From: Streptomyces lincolnensis
GTDB taxonomy: Bacteria > Actinomycetota > Actinomycetes > Streptomycetales > Streptomycetaceae
Length of the DNA: 64,000 nucleotides
Assembly (NCBI RefSeq): GCF_021173675.1
Contig: NZ_JAIHON010000009.1
Span: 372,001-436,000 of the forward strand
Direction: 5' to 3'
Each line of letters starts with the position of its first letter. Within the stretch, counting starts at the first letter, position 1. A model generated the notes under the pieces. That model did no database searches. It saw only the letters and a list, made by a program, of their open reading frames with translations, and had not been told where the DNA came from. Position numbers and translations under genes: made by a program. Shown piece after piece: positions 1 through 7,373 of this stretch.

Positions 1-1
1 G

Positions 2-82
2 CTCATGGTCACAGTCTTCCAGCCCGGGTTCGCGGGACCGAATCGGACCTCGGCGCGGTACGGCGTCCACCGCCGGTCGTAG
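2..82 (+). CDS. possible C-terminal tail of a truncated gene
   Basis: A frame open from the window edge encodes about 26 residues and ends at a TAG at 80-82. Most of its codons end in G or C, as expected for a real Streptomyces gene, but the piece is too short to recognise. An edge-spanning leftward frame (starting near 145) covers the same bases with poorer third-position G+C and no clear ribosome binding site, so I prefer the rightward reading. The rest of 83-222 shows nothing I can name. Confidence 0.25.
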   Translation, partial: LMVTVFQPGFAGPNRTSARYGVHRRS

Positions 83-222
83 GACGCGGACCGGCACCTG
101 CGGAGGAGCCGACCCGGAGATGTCCCTGATGTCCTGCCGCACCATGGCCCGGCGGGGTGCGGCGGGTGCAGGATGGAAGGGACGAACCGCCCCGCTCGAC
201 CGAGCCCTGCCTGGAGGACCGG

Positions 223-669
223 ATGATTGCCGAGACCGTCTGTTCCGCCGTTTCCGCGGCCGGCCTGGGCATCGCGGCGGTCACGGCGTACCGCAAGCGA
301 TTCCTCGCGGCCACCCGTATCGCGGCCTACTCGCTCGTCCCGATCGGGCTGGTCATGACCGGTGTCGTCGAGTGGGTCGCGGACACCGCGTTCAGCCCGG
401 CGGCGTGGGCCGGCTTCGGCGTGCTCGGCGCGTCCTGGCTGCTGTTCGCGAGCACACGCGCCGTGGAGCGCCGCCGTGGCGGCACCCGCAAGGAACGCAG
501 GGCGGCCGCCAAGGGCGCCCAGCGCGAGGCGGTGGCCCCGGCGGCCTCGGCGCCGTCCCTGGGCGCCGGCTCCCGGCCTGCGGCCCAGCCCGCGAAGCGG
601 CCCCGCGCCGAGACCGCCACGGAAGACTTCAGCGACATCGAGGCCATCCTGAAGAAGCACGGCATATGA
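223..669 (+). CDS. small membrane protein of unknown function
   Basis: Encodes 148 residues. The ATG at 223 is preferred over an in-frame ATG at 157 because a GGAGG lies about six bases upstream of it and the protein then begins directly with a hydrophobic segment. Two to three hydrophobic stretches fill roughly residues 5-85 and suggest an integral membrane protein. An Ala/Arg-rich basic cytoplasmic-type region follows, then a conserved-looking acidic C-terminal tail ending in EAILKKHGI. I believe homologues in Streptomyces are sometimes labelled cellulose synthase, a label not supported by anything in this sequence. Function unknown. Confidence 0.7.
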   Translation: MIAETVCSAVSAAGLGIAAVTAYRKRFLAATRIAAYSLVPIGLVMTGVVEWVADTAFSPAAWAGFGVLGASWLLFASTRAVERRRGGTRKERRAAAKGAQREAVAPAASAPSLGAGSRPAAQPAKRPRAETATEDFSDIEAILKKHGI

Positions 670-837
670 CCTGCGCATGAGGTCCGGTGCATGAGGACTG
701 AAACGACACAGTGAGGTCCTGGCCCGTCCCGAAGTGATCAAGACCCGAACCGGACATCACGGAAATCGGCGAACTCCCGCTCAATCCGGGCGTGTTGATC
801 GCGCGAAGTCGGTCCACTGCGTCATCATCGCCGCGAG

Positions 838-990
838 ATGCTGGACACGACACAGAGCGATACCGCGCCGCCGCAGGACGAGCCGCGTGGATGCCTCTTC
901 GCCCTTTCCCAGCCACCGCTGATGATCTTTCTTGCGGTGATCGGGTGTCTGCTGCTCATGGCTGCGCTGCACGATCTGCTGCTGCTCTGA
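838..990 (+). CDS. 50-residue single-span membrane protein
   Basis: A short open frame encodes MLDTTQSD at its start, an acidic/proline-rich head of about 25 residues, then one hydrophobic span (about 28-50) that ends in a run of leucines at the C terminus. It is not obviously an overlap of a larger gene, has good third-position G/C bias, and is followed nine bases later by a transcription-terminator-like hairpin. The ribosome binding site is weak. I recall similar short conserved proteins in other Streptomyces, but this was not checked. Function unknown; the layout suggests a tail-anchored type protein. Confidence 0.6.
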   Translation: MLDTTQSDTAPPQDEPRGCLFALSQPPLMIFLAVIGCLLLMAALHDLLLL

Positions 991-998
991 GCCGTACC

Positions 999-1031
999 CG
1001 TGGTTCCCGGCGCCACCCGCTGGGAACCACG
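999..1031. terminator. bidirectional hairpin between convergent genes
   Basis: A perfect 10-bp inverted repeat (999-1008 with 1022-1031, arms CGTGGTTCCC and GGGAACCACG) sits between the rightward small membrane protein gene and the leftward CGNR gene. There is no T-tract, as is common in Streptomyces terminators. Confidence 0.6.
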
Positions 1032-1094
1032 TCGACATCCAGGGACAGGGAAGGGACGGGGTCAGGGCCAGAGCCAGGGTCCGGTGTCCGGGCG

Positions 1095-1655
1095 TCAGCC
1101 CGCCGCCTCCTTGCGCCGCGCCCGGTAGGCGGCGACATGCAGCCGGTTTCCGCAGGTCCGGCTGTCGCAGTAGCGCCGCGAGCGGTTCCGGGACAGATCC
1201 ACGAAGGCGCGCCGGCAGTCCGGCGCCTCGCAGCGGCGCAGCCGCTCCTGCTCACCGGCCACCACGAAGAACGCCAGCGCCATCCCGCAGTCGGCCGCGA
1301 GGTGATCGGCGATGGAGGCCCCGGGGGCGAAGTAGTGCACGTGCCAGTCGTAGCCGTCGTGGTCCGTGAGCCGGGGCGTGGTGCCCGCGGCGGCGATCAG
1401 CTCGTTGATCAGGCCGGCCGCGGTGCGGGGGTCCGGGGCGGCGAAGACCGAGGCGAACCGGCCGCGGAGCTTGCGCACCGCCGTCAGGTCGAGCTCGGAG
1501 AGCACGCCGACGTCACTGACCTCGTGGCTTCGTACGAAATCCTCTAGGGCCGCGAGATCCGGCAGCGCGTCCGGGGTCACGTCGTCCTCCGGCGCGGTGT
1601 TCACCAGATCCACCACGGTGTCGAGGGCGCACCGGGTGTCGTGGGTGATCAGCAC
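1095..1655 (-). CDS. CGNR zinc-finger (ABATE-domain) protein
   Basis: Encodes 186 residues from a GTG at 1655, preceded by GGGAGCG. An upstream in-frame start at 1724 would add 23 residues without a comparable binding site. The C terminus carries the CGNR zinc finger: cysteines near residues 142, 147, 163 and 168, the last beginning the CGNR signature. This is followed by an Arg-rich helix typical of nucleic-acid contact. The N-terminal part matches the ABATE (putative stress-induced regulator) architecture. Proteins of this family are presumed DNA- or RNA-binding transcription regulators; no ligand or target is known. It stands alone, convergent with the upstream small gene. Confidence 0.85.
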   Translation of the reverse strand: MLITHDTRCALDTVVDLVNTAPEDDVTPDALPDLAALEDFVRSHEVSDVGVLSELDLTAVRKLRGRFASVFAAPDPRTAAGLINELIAAAGTTPRLTDHDGYDWHVHYFAPGASIADHLAADCGMALAFFVVAGEQERLRRCEAPDCRRAFVDLSRNRSRRYCDSRTCGNRLHVAAYRARRKEAAG

Positions 1656-1780
1656 GTTTCGCTCCCTGGCCTGGAGGCGGGCGGCCGCCCGCCGATGCTG
1701 GCCGATGGTAGTGGCTCCGCCCATACCGGGGCAGTCGCGTCACCCGTGGGGCGGCAATCCCGGCCACGGACGCACACGCC

Positions 1781-1820
1781 TCGGCGCCGTCACCGTGATG
1801 ACTCACGGTGACGGCGCCGA
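1781..1820. terminator. perfect 18-bp stem-loop downstream of ssgB
   Basis: Bases 1781-1798 and 1803-1820 are exact reverse complements with a 4-base loop. The hairpin lies about 80 bases beyond the ssgB stop codon and upstream of the CGNR gene, so it probably ends ssgB transcription. The stem is unusually long and mismatch-free. Confidence 0.7.
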
Positions 1821-1898
1821 ATCCAGCCGTATGCAGTTGTCTGAGCCCGAGCCGTCTCCCCGAGTGGACGGCGCCGGGCGGCTCTGTACGGCCTCGGC

Positions 1899-2312
1899 CT
1901 AGCTCTCCGCCAGGATGTGCGAGAGCTCCTGATCGAGGTCGAAGTGACGGTGCTCGGTGCCCGGGGGTACAGCGGCGTCCGTCCGCTTCAGGAAGGACTC
2001 CAGGGCGCGCGCAGGGGCTTCGAGCAGCGCCTCGCCCTCCGGAGAGCTCAGGGCGATGCAGACGACGCCCTGACCGTGGCTGCGCGACGGCCAGACACGG
2101 ACGTCGCCGGTGCCGGTGGGCCGGTGGAGACCCTCCGCGAGCAGGTCGCGGGCGAACACCCACTCGACGGTTTCCTCTGCTCCGGTGTGGAAGGTGGCGT
2201 GCACGGCGTAGGGGTCGGCCGTGTCGTACCGCAGGCCTGCGGGGACAGGCAGGGATGACTCGCTCGACACAACGAGGCGCAGGTGCAGCTCGCAGCTGAC
2301 CGTGGTGTTCAT
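1899..2312 (-). CDS. ssgB: sporulation-specific cell division protein SsgB
   Basis: Encodes 137 residues, the normal size for an SsgA-like protein. The start is the ATG at 2312 (MNTTVSCEL), which matches the SsgB N terminus as I remember it; an in-frame ATG 22 codons upstream gives an Arg-rich extension that looks non-coding. SsgB is the conserved archetype of the actinomycete SsgA-like family. In S. coelicolor it is recruited with SsgA to future septum sites in aerial hyphae, where it tethers FtsZ and so starts sporulation septation. No catalytic residues are expected. Its gene is monocistronic here, bounded by the 1781-1820 hairpin. Literature reports SigH-dependent transcription in S. coelicolor; I could not identify the promoter with confidence in 2313-2503. 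Confidence 0.95.
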   Translation of the reverse strand: MNTTVSCELHLRLVVSSESSLPVPAGLRYDTADPYAVHATFHTGAEETVEWVFARDLLAEGLHRPTGTGDVRVWPSRSHGQGVVCIALSSPEGEALLEAPARALESFLKRTDAAVPPGTEHRHFDLDQELSHILAES

Positions 2313-2465
2313 AAGCGCCAGGGCCTTTCGCTCAGTGTGCGCTCGGGGATTCGCACGTCGGCGAAATCGACATGCCACCTACGGTGCCGTTGTAAACCCC
2401 TCTGAGTGTTTTGCGTGTCTTTACGTAACTCTTCCGGCCGAGGGCGCGTTCGCACGGTACGACCA

Positions 2466-2495
2466 TTCCGGTGACTGGTTTCTGTCCGGTAGGGT
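2466..2495 (+). promoter_or_regulatory. candidate promoter for the PGPGW gene
   Basis: A TAGGGT hexamer at 2490-2495 lies eight bases before the ATG at 2504, with a weak TTCCGG at 2466-2471 as a possible -35 element (18-base spacer). The spacing would put the transcript start at or next to the ATG, giving a leaderless mRNA. This would fit the lack of a clear ribosome binding site. Confidence 0.35.
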
Positions 2496-2503
2496 TTGGC
2501 CGT

Positions 2504-2956
2504 ATGAATACGGGGAGTGACGAGCCGGGCGAGGTTGCCGTGGCGGCGGACGAGACGAAGGCGGACGGGGCGCGGGACGAGCGGGGGCTCGGCTCCAAGG
2601 CGCCCGAATTCATCAAGGCCCGCCGCATGCTGCACCTGAGCTGGCAGGTCGGGATTTTCATCATCGGGCTCGCGGTCGTGATCGTGGGCATCATCATGCT
2701 GCCCTTGCCCGGACCGGGCTGGGTGGTGATCTTCGGCGGCATGGCCATCTGGGCGACCGAGTTCGTCTGGGCCCAGCTGGTGCTGCGCTGGACCAAGCGC
2801 AAGGTCACCGAGGCCGCCCAGCGCGCCCTGGATCCCAAGGTGCGGCGGCGCAACATCATCCTGACGTCGATCGGCCTGGTGATCGTGGGCGTGATCGTCG
2901 GGGTCTACCTGTGGAAGTTCGGGCTCACGATGCCCTGGAAGATCAAGGACCAGTGA
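2504..2956 (+). CDS. PGPGW (TIGR02611-type) membrane protein
   Basis: Encodes 150 residues. A polar, acidic head of about 40 residues precedes three predicted membrane spans (about 47-66, 73-92 and 119-137). The signature PGPGW occupies residues 69-73, between the first two spans, and identifies the putative transmembrane PGPGW family. A basic loop joins spans two and three. The function of the family is unknown. The ATG at 2504 is preferred over an in-frame start at 2471 because that would translate the putative -10 element. It is divergent from ssgB, sharing a roughly 190-base control region, and is followed by a tRNA gene. Confidence 0.85.
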   Translation: MNTGSDEPGEVAVAADETKADGARDERGLGSKAPEFIKARRMLHLSWQVGIFIIGLAVVIVGIIMLPLPGPGWVVIFGGMAIWATEFVWAQLVLRWTKRKVTEAAQRALDPKVRRRNIILTSIGLVIVGVIVGVYLWKFGLTMPWKIKDQ

Positions 2957-3035
2957 TCCGCCCCAGGGGGTGCCCGCGTCGGCGTCCGCCGGTCACGCGC
3001 ACCCCCTGACATGGGGTAATCTTCTTCCTGCGTCC

Positions 3036-3107
3036 GGGCGATTAGCTCAGTGGGAGAGCGCTTCGTTCACACCGAAGAGGTCACTGGTTCGAACCCAGTA
3101 TCGCCCA
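3036..3107 (+). tRNA. tRNA-Val (anticodon CAC)
   Basis: A full cloverleaf can be drawn by eye. The 7-bp acceptor stem pairs 3036-3042 with 3100-3106, followed by discriminator A. The D-arm stem is GCTC/GAGC. The anticodon stem CTTCG/CGAAG encloses loop TTCACAC (anticodon CAC), and the T-arm is ACTGG-TTCGAAC-CCAGT. CAC reads GUG valine codons, frequent in this G+C-rich genome. CCA is not encoded. An identical copy lies at 13228-13299 on the same strand. Confidence 0.97.
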
Positions 3108-3113
3108 CCCGGA

Positions 3114-3151
3114 CCGACGGCCCGTCTGCGAGACAGCAGGCGGGCCGTCGG
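3114..3151 (+). terminator. terminator after tRNA-Val
   Basis: A perfect 11-bp inverted repeat (3114-3124 with 3141-3151) has an inner CTGC/GCAG pairing in its loop. It begins seven bases after the tRNA 3' end, so it is the likely terminator of the tRNA transcript. Confidence 0.75.
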
Positions 3152-3415
3152 CGTGTGTACGCCCCGACGCGATCCGCGCGCCTTCGCGTGACGCCGGTCG
3201 GGGCAAGCGGTCGGGGCGGGCGGTCGGGGCCGTCGGACGGACGGTCGGGCAGGCGAGTTTTGGCCGATCAACATCCGCGTGTGAACGGCCGGTTCGCGTT
3301 CGGCCCCTCGATCACACCACTCCCACCTGCGACGTTGGGCGAGCCGATGTCCGGATCGCTCCCGATGGGCCGTCAACTTGCCGCGCCGGTCCACAAGAAA
3401 ATCCTGTCCGAATCA
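3152..3415. other. intergenic stretch without recognised gene
   Basis: This is the bulk of the 400-base gap between the tRNA and the sugar-uptake operon. Open frames here are shadows without start signals or consistent codon bias. I see no hairpin or repeat worth naming apart from G+C-rich simple sequence at 3205-3250. Confidence 0.5.
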
Positions 3416-3475
3416 TTGACGCACCACGAGGCCCCTCGTAGCTTGTGCCAGCAAGCGCTTACTTGAAACGATTCA
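3416..3475 (+). promoter_or_regulatory. promoter with LacI-type operator candidates
   Basis: A good housekeeping-type promoter is visible: TTGACG at 3416-3421, a 17-base spacer and TAGCTT at 3439-3444. Just downstream lie two palindromes centred on CG: AAGCGCTT at 3453-3460 (perfect) and TGAAACGATTCA at 3464-3475 (one mismatched pair). CG-centred palindromes of this kind are bound by LacI/GalR-family sugar repressors, and their position over the start of transcription suits repression. No regulator gene is adjacent, so the repressor would have to be encoded elsewhere. Confidence 0.6.
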
Positions 3476-3513
3476 TGCAGGCGGCAATGACGCTGCGGGG
3501 AGGGGGCCCAACC

Positions 3514-4800
3514 ATGGGAACCAGCAGGAATGTTGAGAGGCGAACGATCCTGAAGGTGGCCGGGGCCTCGGTGGCCACGGTCGGTCTGGGAGCGACGACC
3601 GCGTGCGGAGGTGAAAGCGGTTCCGGAGACGGGAACGTGACACTCCGTTATGCCTGGTGGGGTGGCGAACCGCGCACCATCGCCATGAAGAAGGCGATCG
3701 CGCTCTTCGAGAAGAAGTATCCGAAGATCAAGATCAAGCCTGAATTCACCGACTACGAGGCGTTCTGGGAGAAGTTCCAGACGCAGGCCTCCGGCGGGAA
3801 TCCGCCGGACGTTTTCCAGAATGCGGTCGGTTTCCTGCGCAAGTACGACAAGCGCGGTGTTCTGCTGGATCTCAAGGCGCAGGCGGACGCGGGCAATCTG
3901 GACCTGGAGAACTTCCGCAACGGCGTTCTGGCGAACGGTCAGGTCGACGGCAAGCAGATCGGCATCCCCGTCGGCGCCAACACCATGGCGCTCGTCATCG
4001 ACCTCAAGGCCTTCCAGAAGGCAGGGGTGGAGGCGAAGTTCGGCTGGACCTGGGACGACTACTTCGACGCGCTCCAGACCATCCAGGACAAGCTGAAGAT
4101 CGCCGGTGACACGGGCTACTTCAGCATCATGTACCTGTACGACCTGTACCTCCGTCAGAACGGCAAGGCCTTCTTCACCGACTCCGATCTCGGTTTCACC
4201 GAGGACGATCTGACGCAGTGGTGGACGGACGGCTACAAGCGCGTGAAGTCCGGCGTCGTCGCCGACCCGAAGAAGATCGAGCAGGTCAAGCCGAAGTCCG
4301 GTCTCTCGGCGGGCCTGGCCGCGTCCGAGTTCACCTGGGACAACTTCTCCATCCGTTACGAGGGTGAGGGCGAGTCGGACTACGGGCTCGCGCCGATCCC
4401 CACCACGGACGGCAAGCAGACCGGACAGTACCTCGGCTCCCTGATGCTGAGCGGCTTCTCCGGGACCAAGCACCCCAAGGAAGTCGCCCAGTTCATCTCC
4501 TTCATGGTCCACGACCCCGAGGTCGGCAAGATCATGGGCTACGACCGCGGCATCCTCTCCACGACCGAGCAGTACGACGCCTTCAAGCCGACCGACCCCA
4601 ACAACAAGGGCGTCGCGGCCTACGAGGACGAGGTCGCCAAGGCGGGCGTGCTGGGGAAGATCACCCCGCACCCGTCCGGAGCCGACGTCATCGAGGCGGC
4701 GTTCCTGCGTATCGGTGGTGAGGTCGCCCAGGGCAAGACCAAGCCTGCCGACGCCGCCAAGGCGTTGTTCAGCGAGGCCAAGGCCGCGTTCGCGGGCTGA
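3514..4800 (+). CDS. ABC sugar-binding lipoprotein (extracellular, family 1)
   Basis: Encodes 428 residues. A twin-arginine signal (R9 R10, hydrophobic core 15-26) ends in a lipobox-like TTAC with C31 as the predicted lipidated cysteine, so the protein should be exported folded and anchored outside the membrane. The mature part is a family-1 solute-binding protein (MalE/UgpB type), rich in aromatic residues. The ATG at 3514 follows a purine-rich GGGGAGGGGG; the in-frame ATG at 3487 is less likely. It is first of five co-directional genes. The context (two permeases, a YesL-like protein, a YetA/PcRGLX-like protein) suggests it captures oligosaccharides, possibly from the rhamnogalacturonan backbone of pectin. 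The ligand is an inference. Confidence 0.9.
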   Translation: MGTSRNVERRTILKVAGASVATVGLGATTACGGESGSGDGNVTLRYAWWGGEPRTIAMKKAIALFEKKYPKIKIKPEFTDYEAFWEKFQTQASGGNPPDVFQNAVGFLRKYDKRGVLLDLKAQADAGNLDLENFRNGVLANGQVDGKQIGIPVGANTMALVIDLKAFQKAGVEAKFGWTWDDYFDALQTIQDKLKIAGDTGYFSIMYLYDLYLRQNGKAFFTDSDLGFTEDDLTQWWTDGYKRVKSGVVADPKKIEQVKPKSGLSAGLAASEFTWDNFSIRYEGEGESDYGLAPIPTTDGKQTGQYLGSLMLSGFSGTKHPKEVAQFISFMVHDPEVGKIMGYDRGILSTTEQYDAFKPTDPNNKGVAAYEDEVAKAGVLGKITPHPSGADVIEAAFLRIGGEVAQGKTKPADAAKALFSEAKAAFAG

Positions 4801-4814
4801 GGGGACGTACCACC

Positions 4815-5771
4815 ATGACGCTCGTCAAGGAAGCGCCCGTGCGCCCGGCGAAGAAGCGGCCCGCCGCTCCTGTCGCCGGGCGGCGCGGGCGGCGCCGCGA
4901 GAACATCGTCGGCTATCTGTTCATGTCGCCGTGGATCGCGGGATTCCTGCTGCTCACGGCGGGACCGATGATCGCGTCGCTGTACTACGCGTTCACCCGC
5001 TACAACCTGTTCACACCGCCCGAGTGGGTGGGGTTCGACAACTTCACGACGATGTTCCAGGACCCGCGCTGGCAGAAGTCGGTGGAGGTCACACTCAAGT
5101 ACGTCGTCGTGGCCACCCCGCTGAAGCTGCTGCTCGCGCTCGGTGTCGCGCTGCTGCTCGCACAGAAGCGGCGCGGGCAGGGCGTGTACCGGGCCGCGTT
5201 CTACATGCCCTCGCTGATCGGCGCCAGCGTCTCCGTCGGCTTCGTGTGGCGGGCGCTGTTCTCCGACGATGCGATCGTGGACCGATCTCAGAAGATCTTC
5301 GGCGTCGACGTGGGCGGCTGGATCGGCAACCCGGACTACGTCCTCTACTCCCTGGTGGCGCTGAGCATCTGGCAGTTCGGCGCGCCGATGGTCATCTTCC
5401 TGGCCGGTCTCAAGCAGGTCCCGCAGGAGCTGTACGAGGCCGCCGAGGTGGACGGGGCAGGACCGCTGCGGCGGTTCTGGAACATCACGCTGCCGATGAT
5501 CTCGCCGGTGCTGTTCTTCAACGTCCTGCTGGAGTCCATCCACGCGTTCCAGGTGTTCGGCTCCGCGTACGTCGTCTCCGACACCCGCTGCGGGCCGGCC
5601 GACGCCACGCTCGTCTACACCTGTTACCTCTACCAGAAGGGCTTCAAGGAGGCGCAGATGGGCTTCGCCTCCGCGATGGCCTGGACGCTGGTGCTCGCGG
5701 TGGCGCTGGTCACGGCGGTCCTGTTCTGGTCGCAGAAGAAGTGGGTGCACTACGAGGAGGCCGCCAAGTGA
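4815..5771 (+). CDS. ABC sugar permease, MalF/UgpA type
   Basis: Encodes 318 residues with a basic cytoplasmic N terminus (about 1-30) and six predicted membrane spans. The EAA loop that docks the ATPase is recognisable at roughly residues 205-225 (YEAAEVDGAG), confirming a binding-protein-dependent transport permease. It pairs with the next gene to form the membrane channel for the preceding lipoprotein. The gene starts 14 bases after the binding-protein stop and overlaps the following GTG start by four bases. No ATPase gene is present in the operon. Streptomyces sugar ABC systems commonly share the MsiK ATPase encoded elsewhere, and this is the expected partner. Confidence 0.93.
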   Translation: MTLVKEAPVRPAKKRPAAPVAGRRGRRRENIVGYLFMSPWIAGFLLLTAGPMIASLYYAFTRYNLFTPPEWVGFDNFTTMFQDPRWQKSVEVTLKYVVVATPLKLLLALGVALLLAQKRRGQGVYRAAFYMPSLIGASVSVGFVWRALFSDDAIVDRSQKIFGVDVGGWIGNPDYVLYSLVALSIWQFGAPMVIFLAGLKQVPQELYEAAEVDGAGPLRRFWNITLPMISPVLFFNVLLESIHAFQVFGSAYVVSDTRCGPADATLVYTCYLYQKGFKEAQMGFASAMAWTLVLAVALVTAVLFWSQKKWVHYEEAAK

Positions 5772-6640
5772 CCACTGCCACCACACCCGTCGTGCGGACC
5801 ACGAACGAGCGCAAGCGCACCGGATCGATCGTCTGGCACGTGGGCGCGCTCGCCGTCCTCGCGGTGGTCCTGTACCCGGTGATCTGGGTGGTCGGTGCCT
5901 CGTTCAAGCCGAGCAAGGACATCATCGCCAGTATCGACCTGCTGCCCACCGAGCCGGTCTGGGCGAACTTCTCCGGGCTCGCCGACGGCATCTCCGGCAT
6001 CCCCATCAGCAGCTTCTTCTGGAACTCGCTGATGTACGCGGTCCTCGCCGTGGTCGGTGTCGTGGTGTCCAGCTCGCTGACCGCGTACGCCTTCGCCAAG
6101 ATCCGGTTCGCCGGGCGGAACCTGCTCTTCACACTGATGATCGGCACGCTGCTGCTGCCGTACCACGTGCTGCTCATCCCGCAGTACGTGCTCTTCCGCA
6201 ACCTCGAACTCACCGACACCCTGGTGCCGCTGGTCGCGGGCAAGTTCCTGGCGACGGAAGCCTTCTTCGTCTTCCTGATGGTGCAGTTCATGCGCGGGCT
6301 GCCGCGCGAGCTGGACGAGGCGGCCAAGCTCGACGGCTGCGGGCACCTGAGGACCTACTGGTCCATCGTGCTGCCGCTGAGCCGCCCCGCCATCATCACC
6401 AGCGCCATCTTCACCTTCATCAACGCGTGGAACGACTTCATGGGGCCGTTGATCTACCTCAACACCCCCGAGAAGTACACCGTCTCGCTCGGCCTGATGA
6501 TGTTCCGCGACCAGGAGGGCATCTCCAACTACGGCAGCATGATCGCGATGTCGCTGGTGGCGCTGGTGCCGGTCATCGCCTTCTTCATGGCCTTCCAGCG
6601 CTACCTCATCGACGGCATGGCGACGTCCGGACTGAAGTGA
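5768..6640 (+). CDS. ABC sugar permease, MalG/UgpE type
   Basis: Encodes 290 residues from a GTG that overlaps the upstream stop codon (GTGA), indicating translational coupling. Six membrane spans are predicted. The EAA loop lies at about residues 180-200 (LDEAAKLDGC) and the domain is the binding-protein-dependent transport inner membrane component. It is the second half of the permease heterodimer with the product of 4815-5771. The family is the carbohydrate CUT1 branch, which usually imports di- and oligosaccharides. Confidence 0.93.
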   Translation: MTTATTPVVRTTNERKRTGSIVWHVGALAVLAVVLYPVIWVVGASFKPSKDIIASIDLLPTEPVWANFSGLADGISGIPISSFFWNSLMYAVLAVVGVVVSSSLTAYAFAKIRFAGRNLLFTLMIGTLLLPYHVLLIPQYVLFRNLELTDTLVPLVAGKFLATEAFFVFLMVQFMRGLPRELDEAAKLDGCGHLRTYWSIVLPLSRPAIITSAIFTFINAWNDFMGPLIYLNTPEKYTVSLGLMMFRDQEGISNYGSMIAMSLVALVPVIAFFMAFQRYLIDGMATSGLK

Positions 6641-6650
6641 GGCGGTCACC

Positions 6651-7250
6651 ATGGCCCAAGCGCGTGTGAAAGCCCGCTCCCCGCGCCGGGGGCTCGTCTT
6701 CGGCGAGCGGTTCGCCGTCTTCGCCGAGTCCCTGCTCACCGGTGTCTGGATCGCCGTCGCCTGCCTGGGCGTGGTGACCTTTCCGGCCGCCTTCGCCGCC
6801 GGCGCCCGGCACCTGCGGCGTCGTACCACCCACGAGGGCGGTGGCCTGCGGGAGTTCGTCACGGACTTCCGGGCCGCCCTGTGCGGCGGGTGGGTCGTCG
6901 GGCTCCTCGGCTGGGTGGCGGCCGTGGCGGTCTGGGTGGACGTCCTGGCCGCGCGGGCCGGGATCCCCGGCGGGCCGTTCGTCGGGGCCGTCGGCATCCT
7001 CGCGCTGATCGGGCTCACCGTGGCCTGTCTGCGGGCGGCCGCCGTCTGGACGCCGGGCGCGTCCTGGCGGGCGCTGCTCGCGGACGCCGGGCGGCGGACC
7101 GTGCTCGATCCCGCCGGAACCTTCCTGGTCGTCTGCGGGCTGGCCGTCGTGGCCCTGTCCGCCATGTTCGTCGCGCCGCTGGCGGTTCCCGTCCTGGGAG
7201 CCGTCGCGGCGGCGGCCGTCGCCGTGGAGGAGCGGTACCGGCACCGCTGA
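6651..7250 (+). CDS. YesL-like (DUF624-type) membrane protein
   Basis: Encodes 199 residues with four to five hydrophobic spans covering most of the chain after a basic head. The pattern and the location immediately after a CUT1 permease pair fit the YesL/DUF624 family of small membrane proteins that recur in oligosaccharide-uptake operons. In Bacillus subtilis, yesL opens the rhamnogalacturonan operon. Its biochemical role is not established; an accessory role in uptake or sensing is inferred from context. It begins 11 bases after the upstream stop with a TGAGGCGG binding site. Assignment to DUF624 is by overall resemblance, not by a diagnostic motif. Confidence 0.65.
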   Translation: MAQARVKARSPRRGLVFGERFAVFAESLLTGVWIAVACLGVVTFPAAFAAGARHLRRRTTHEGGGLREFVTDFRAALCGGWVVGLLGWVAAVAVWVDVLAARAGIPGGPFVGAVGILALIGLTVACLRAAAVWTPGASWRALLADAGRRTVLDPAGTFLVVCGLAVVALSAMFVAPLAVPVLGAVAAAAVAVEERYRHR

Positions 7251-7373
7251 CGGGCGGTGCCTCCGCAACAGGTCGGCGCCCCGGCACCGTACCTCCCTCT
7301 GTCATGCCCCTGACCACCCCATGCCCCTGATCACCCCCCTGCATCCCCGCACGGAAGGAAAGGCTGGACTCCC

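Noticed and set aside
792..1547. 251-codon rightward frame over the small protein and CGNR gene
   Set aside because: Crosses a terminator hairpin and runs antisense to the zinc-finger gene; no ribosome binding site.
2313..2503. SigH-type promoter for ssgB
   Set aside because: Expected from literature, but no GGGTAT-like -10 with a proper -35 spacing could be identified on the leftward strand.
3373..4671. Long leftward open frame (432 codons) opposite the sugar-binding protein gene
   Set aside because: Antisense shadow of a clear gene; composition (Val/Leu/Arg/Gly/His-rich) is typical of reverse-frame translation in G+C-rich DNA.
3514..7250. Missing ABC ATPase as a sign of a broken operon
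   Set aside because: Streptomyces sugar importers commonly use a shared ATPase (MsiK) encoded elsewhere, so absence is expected.
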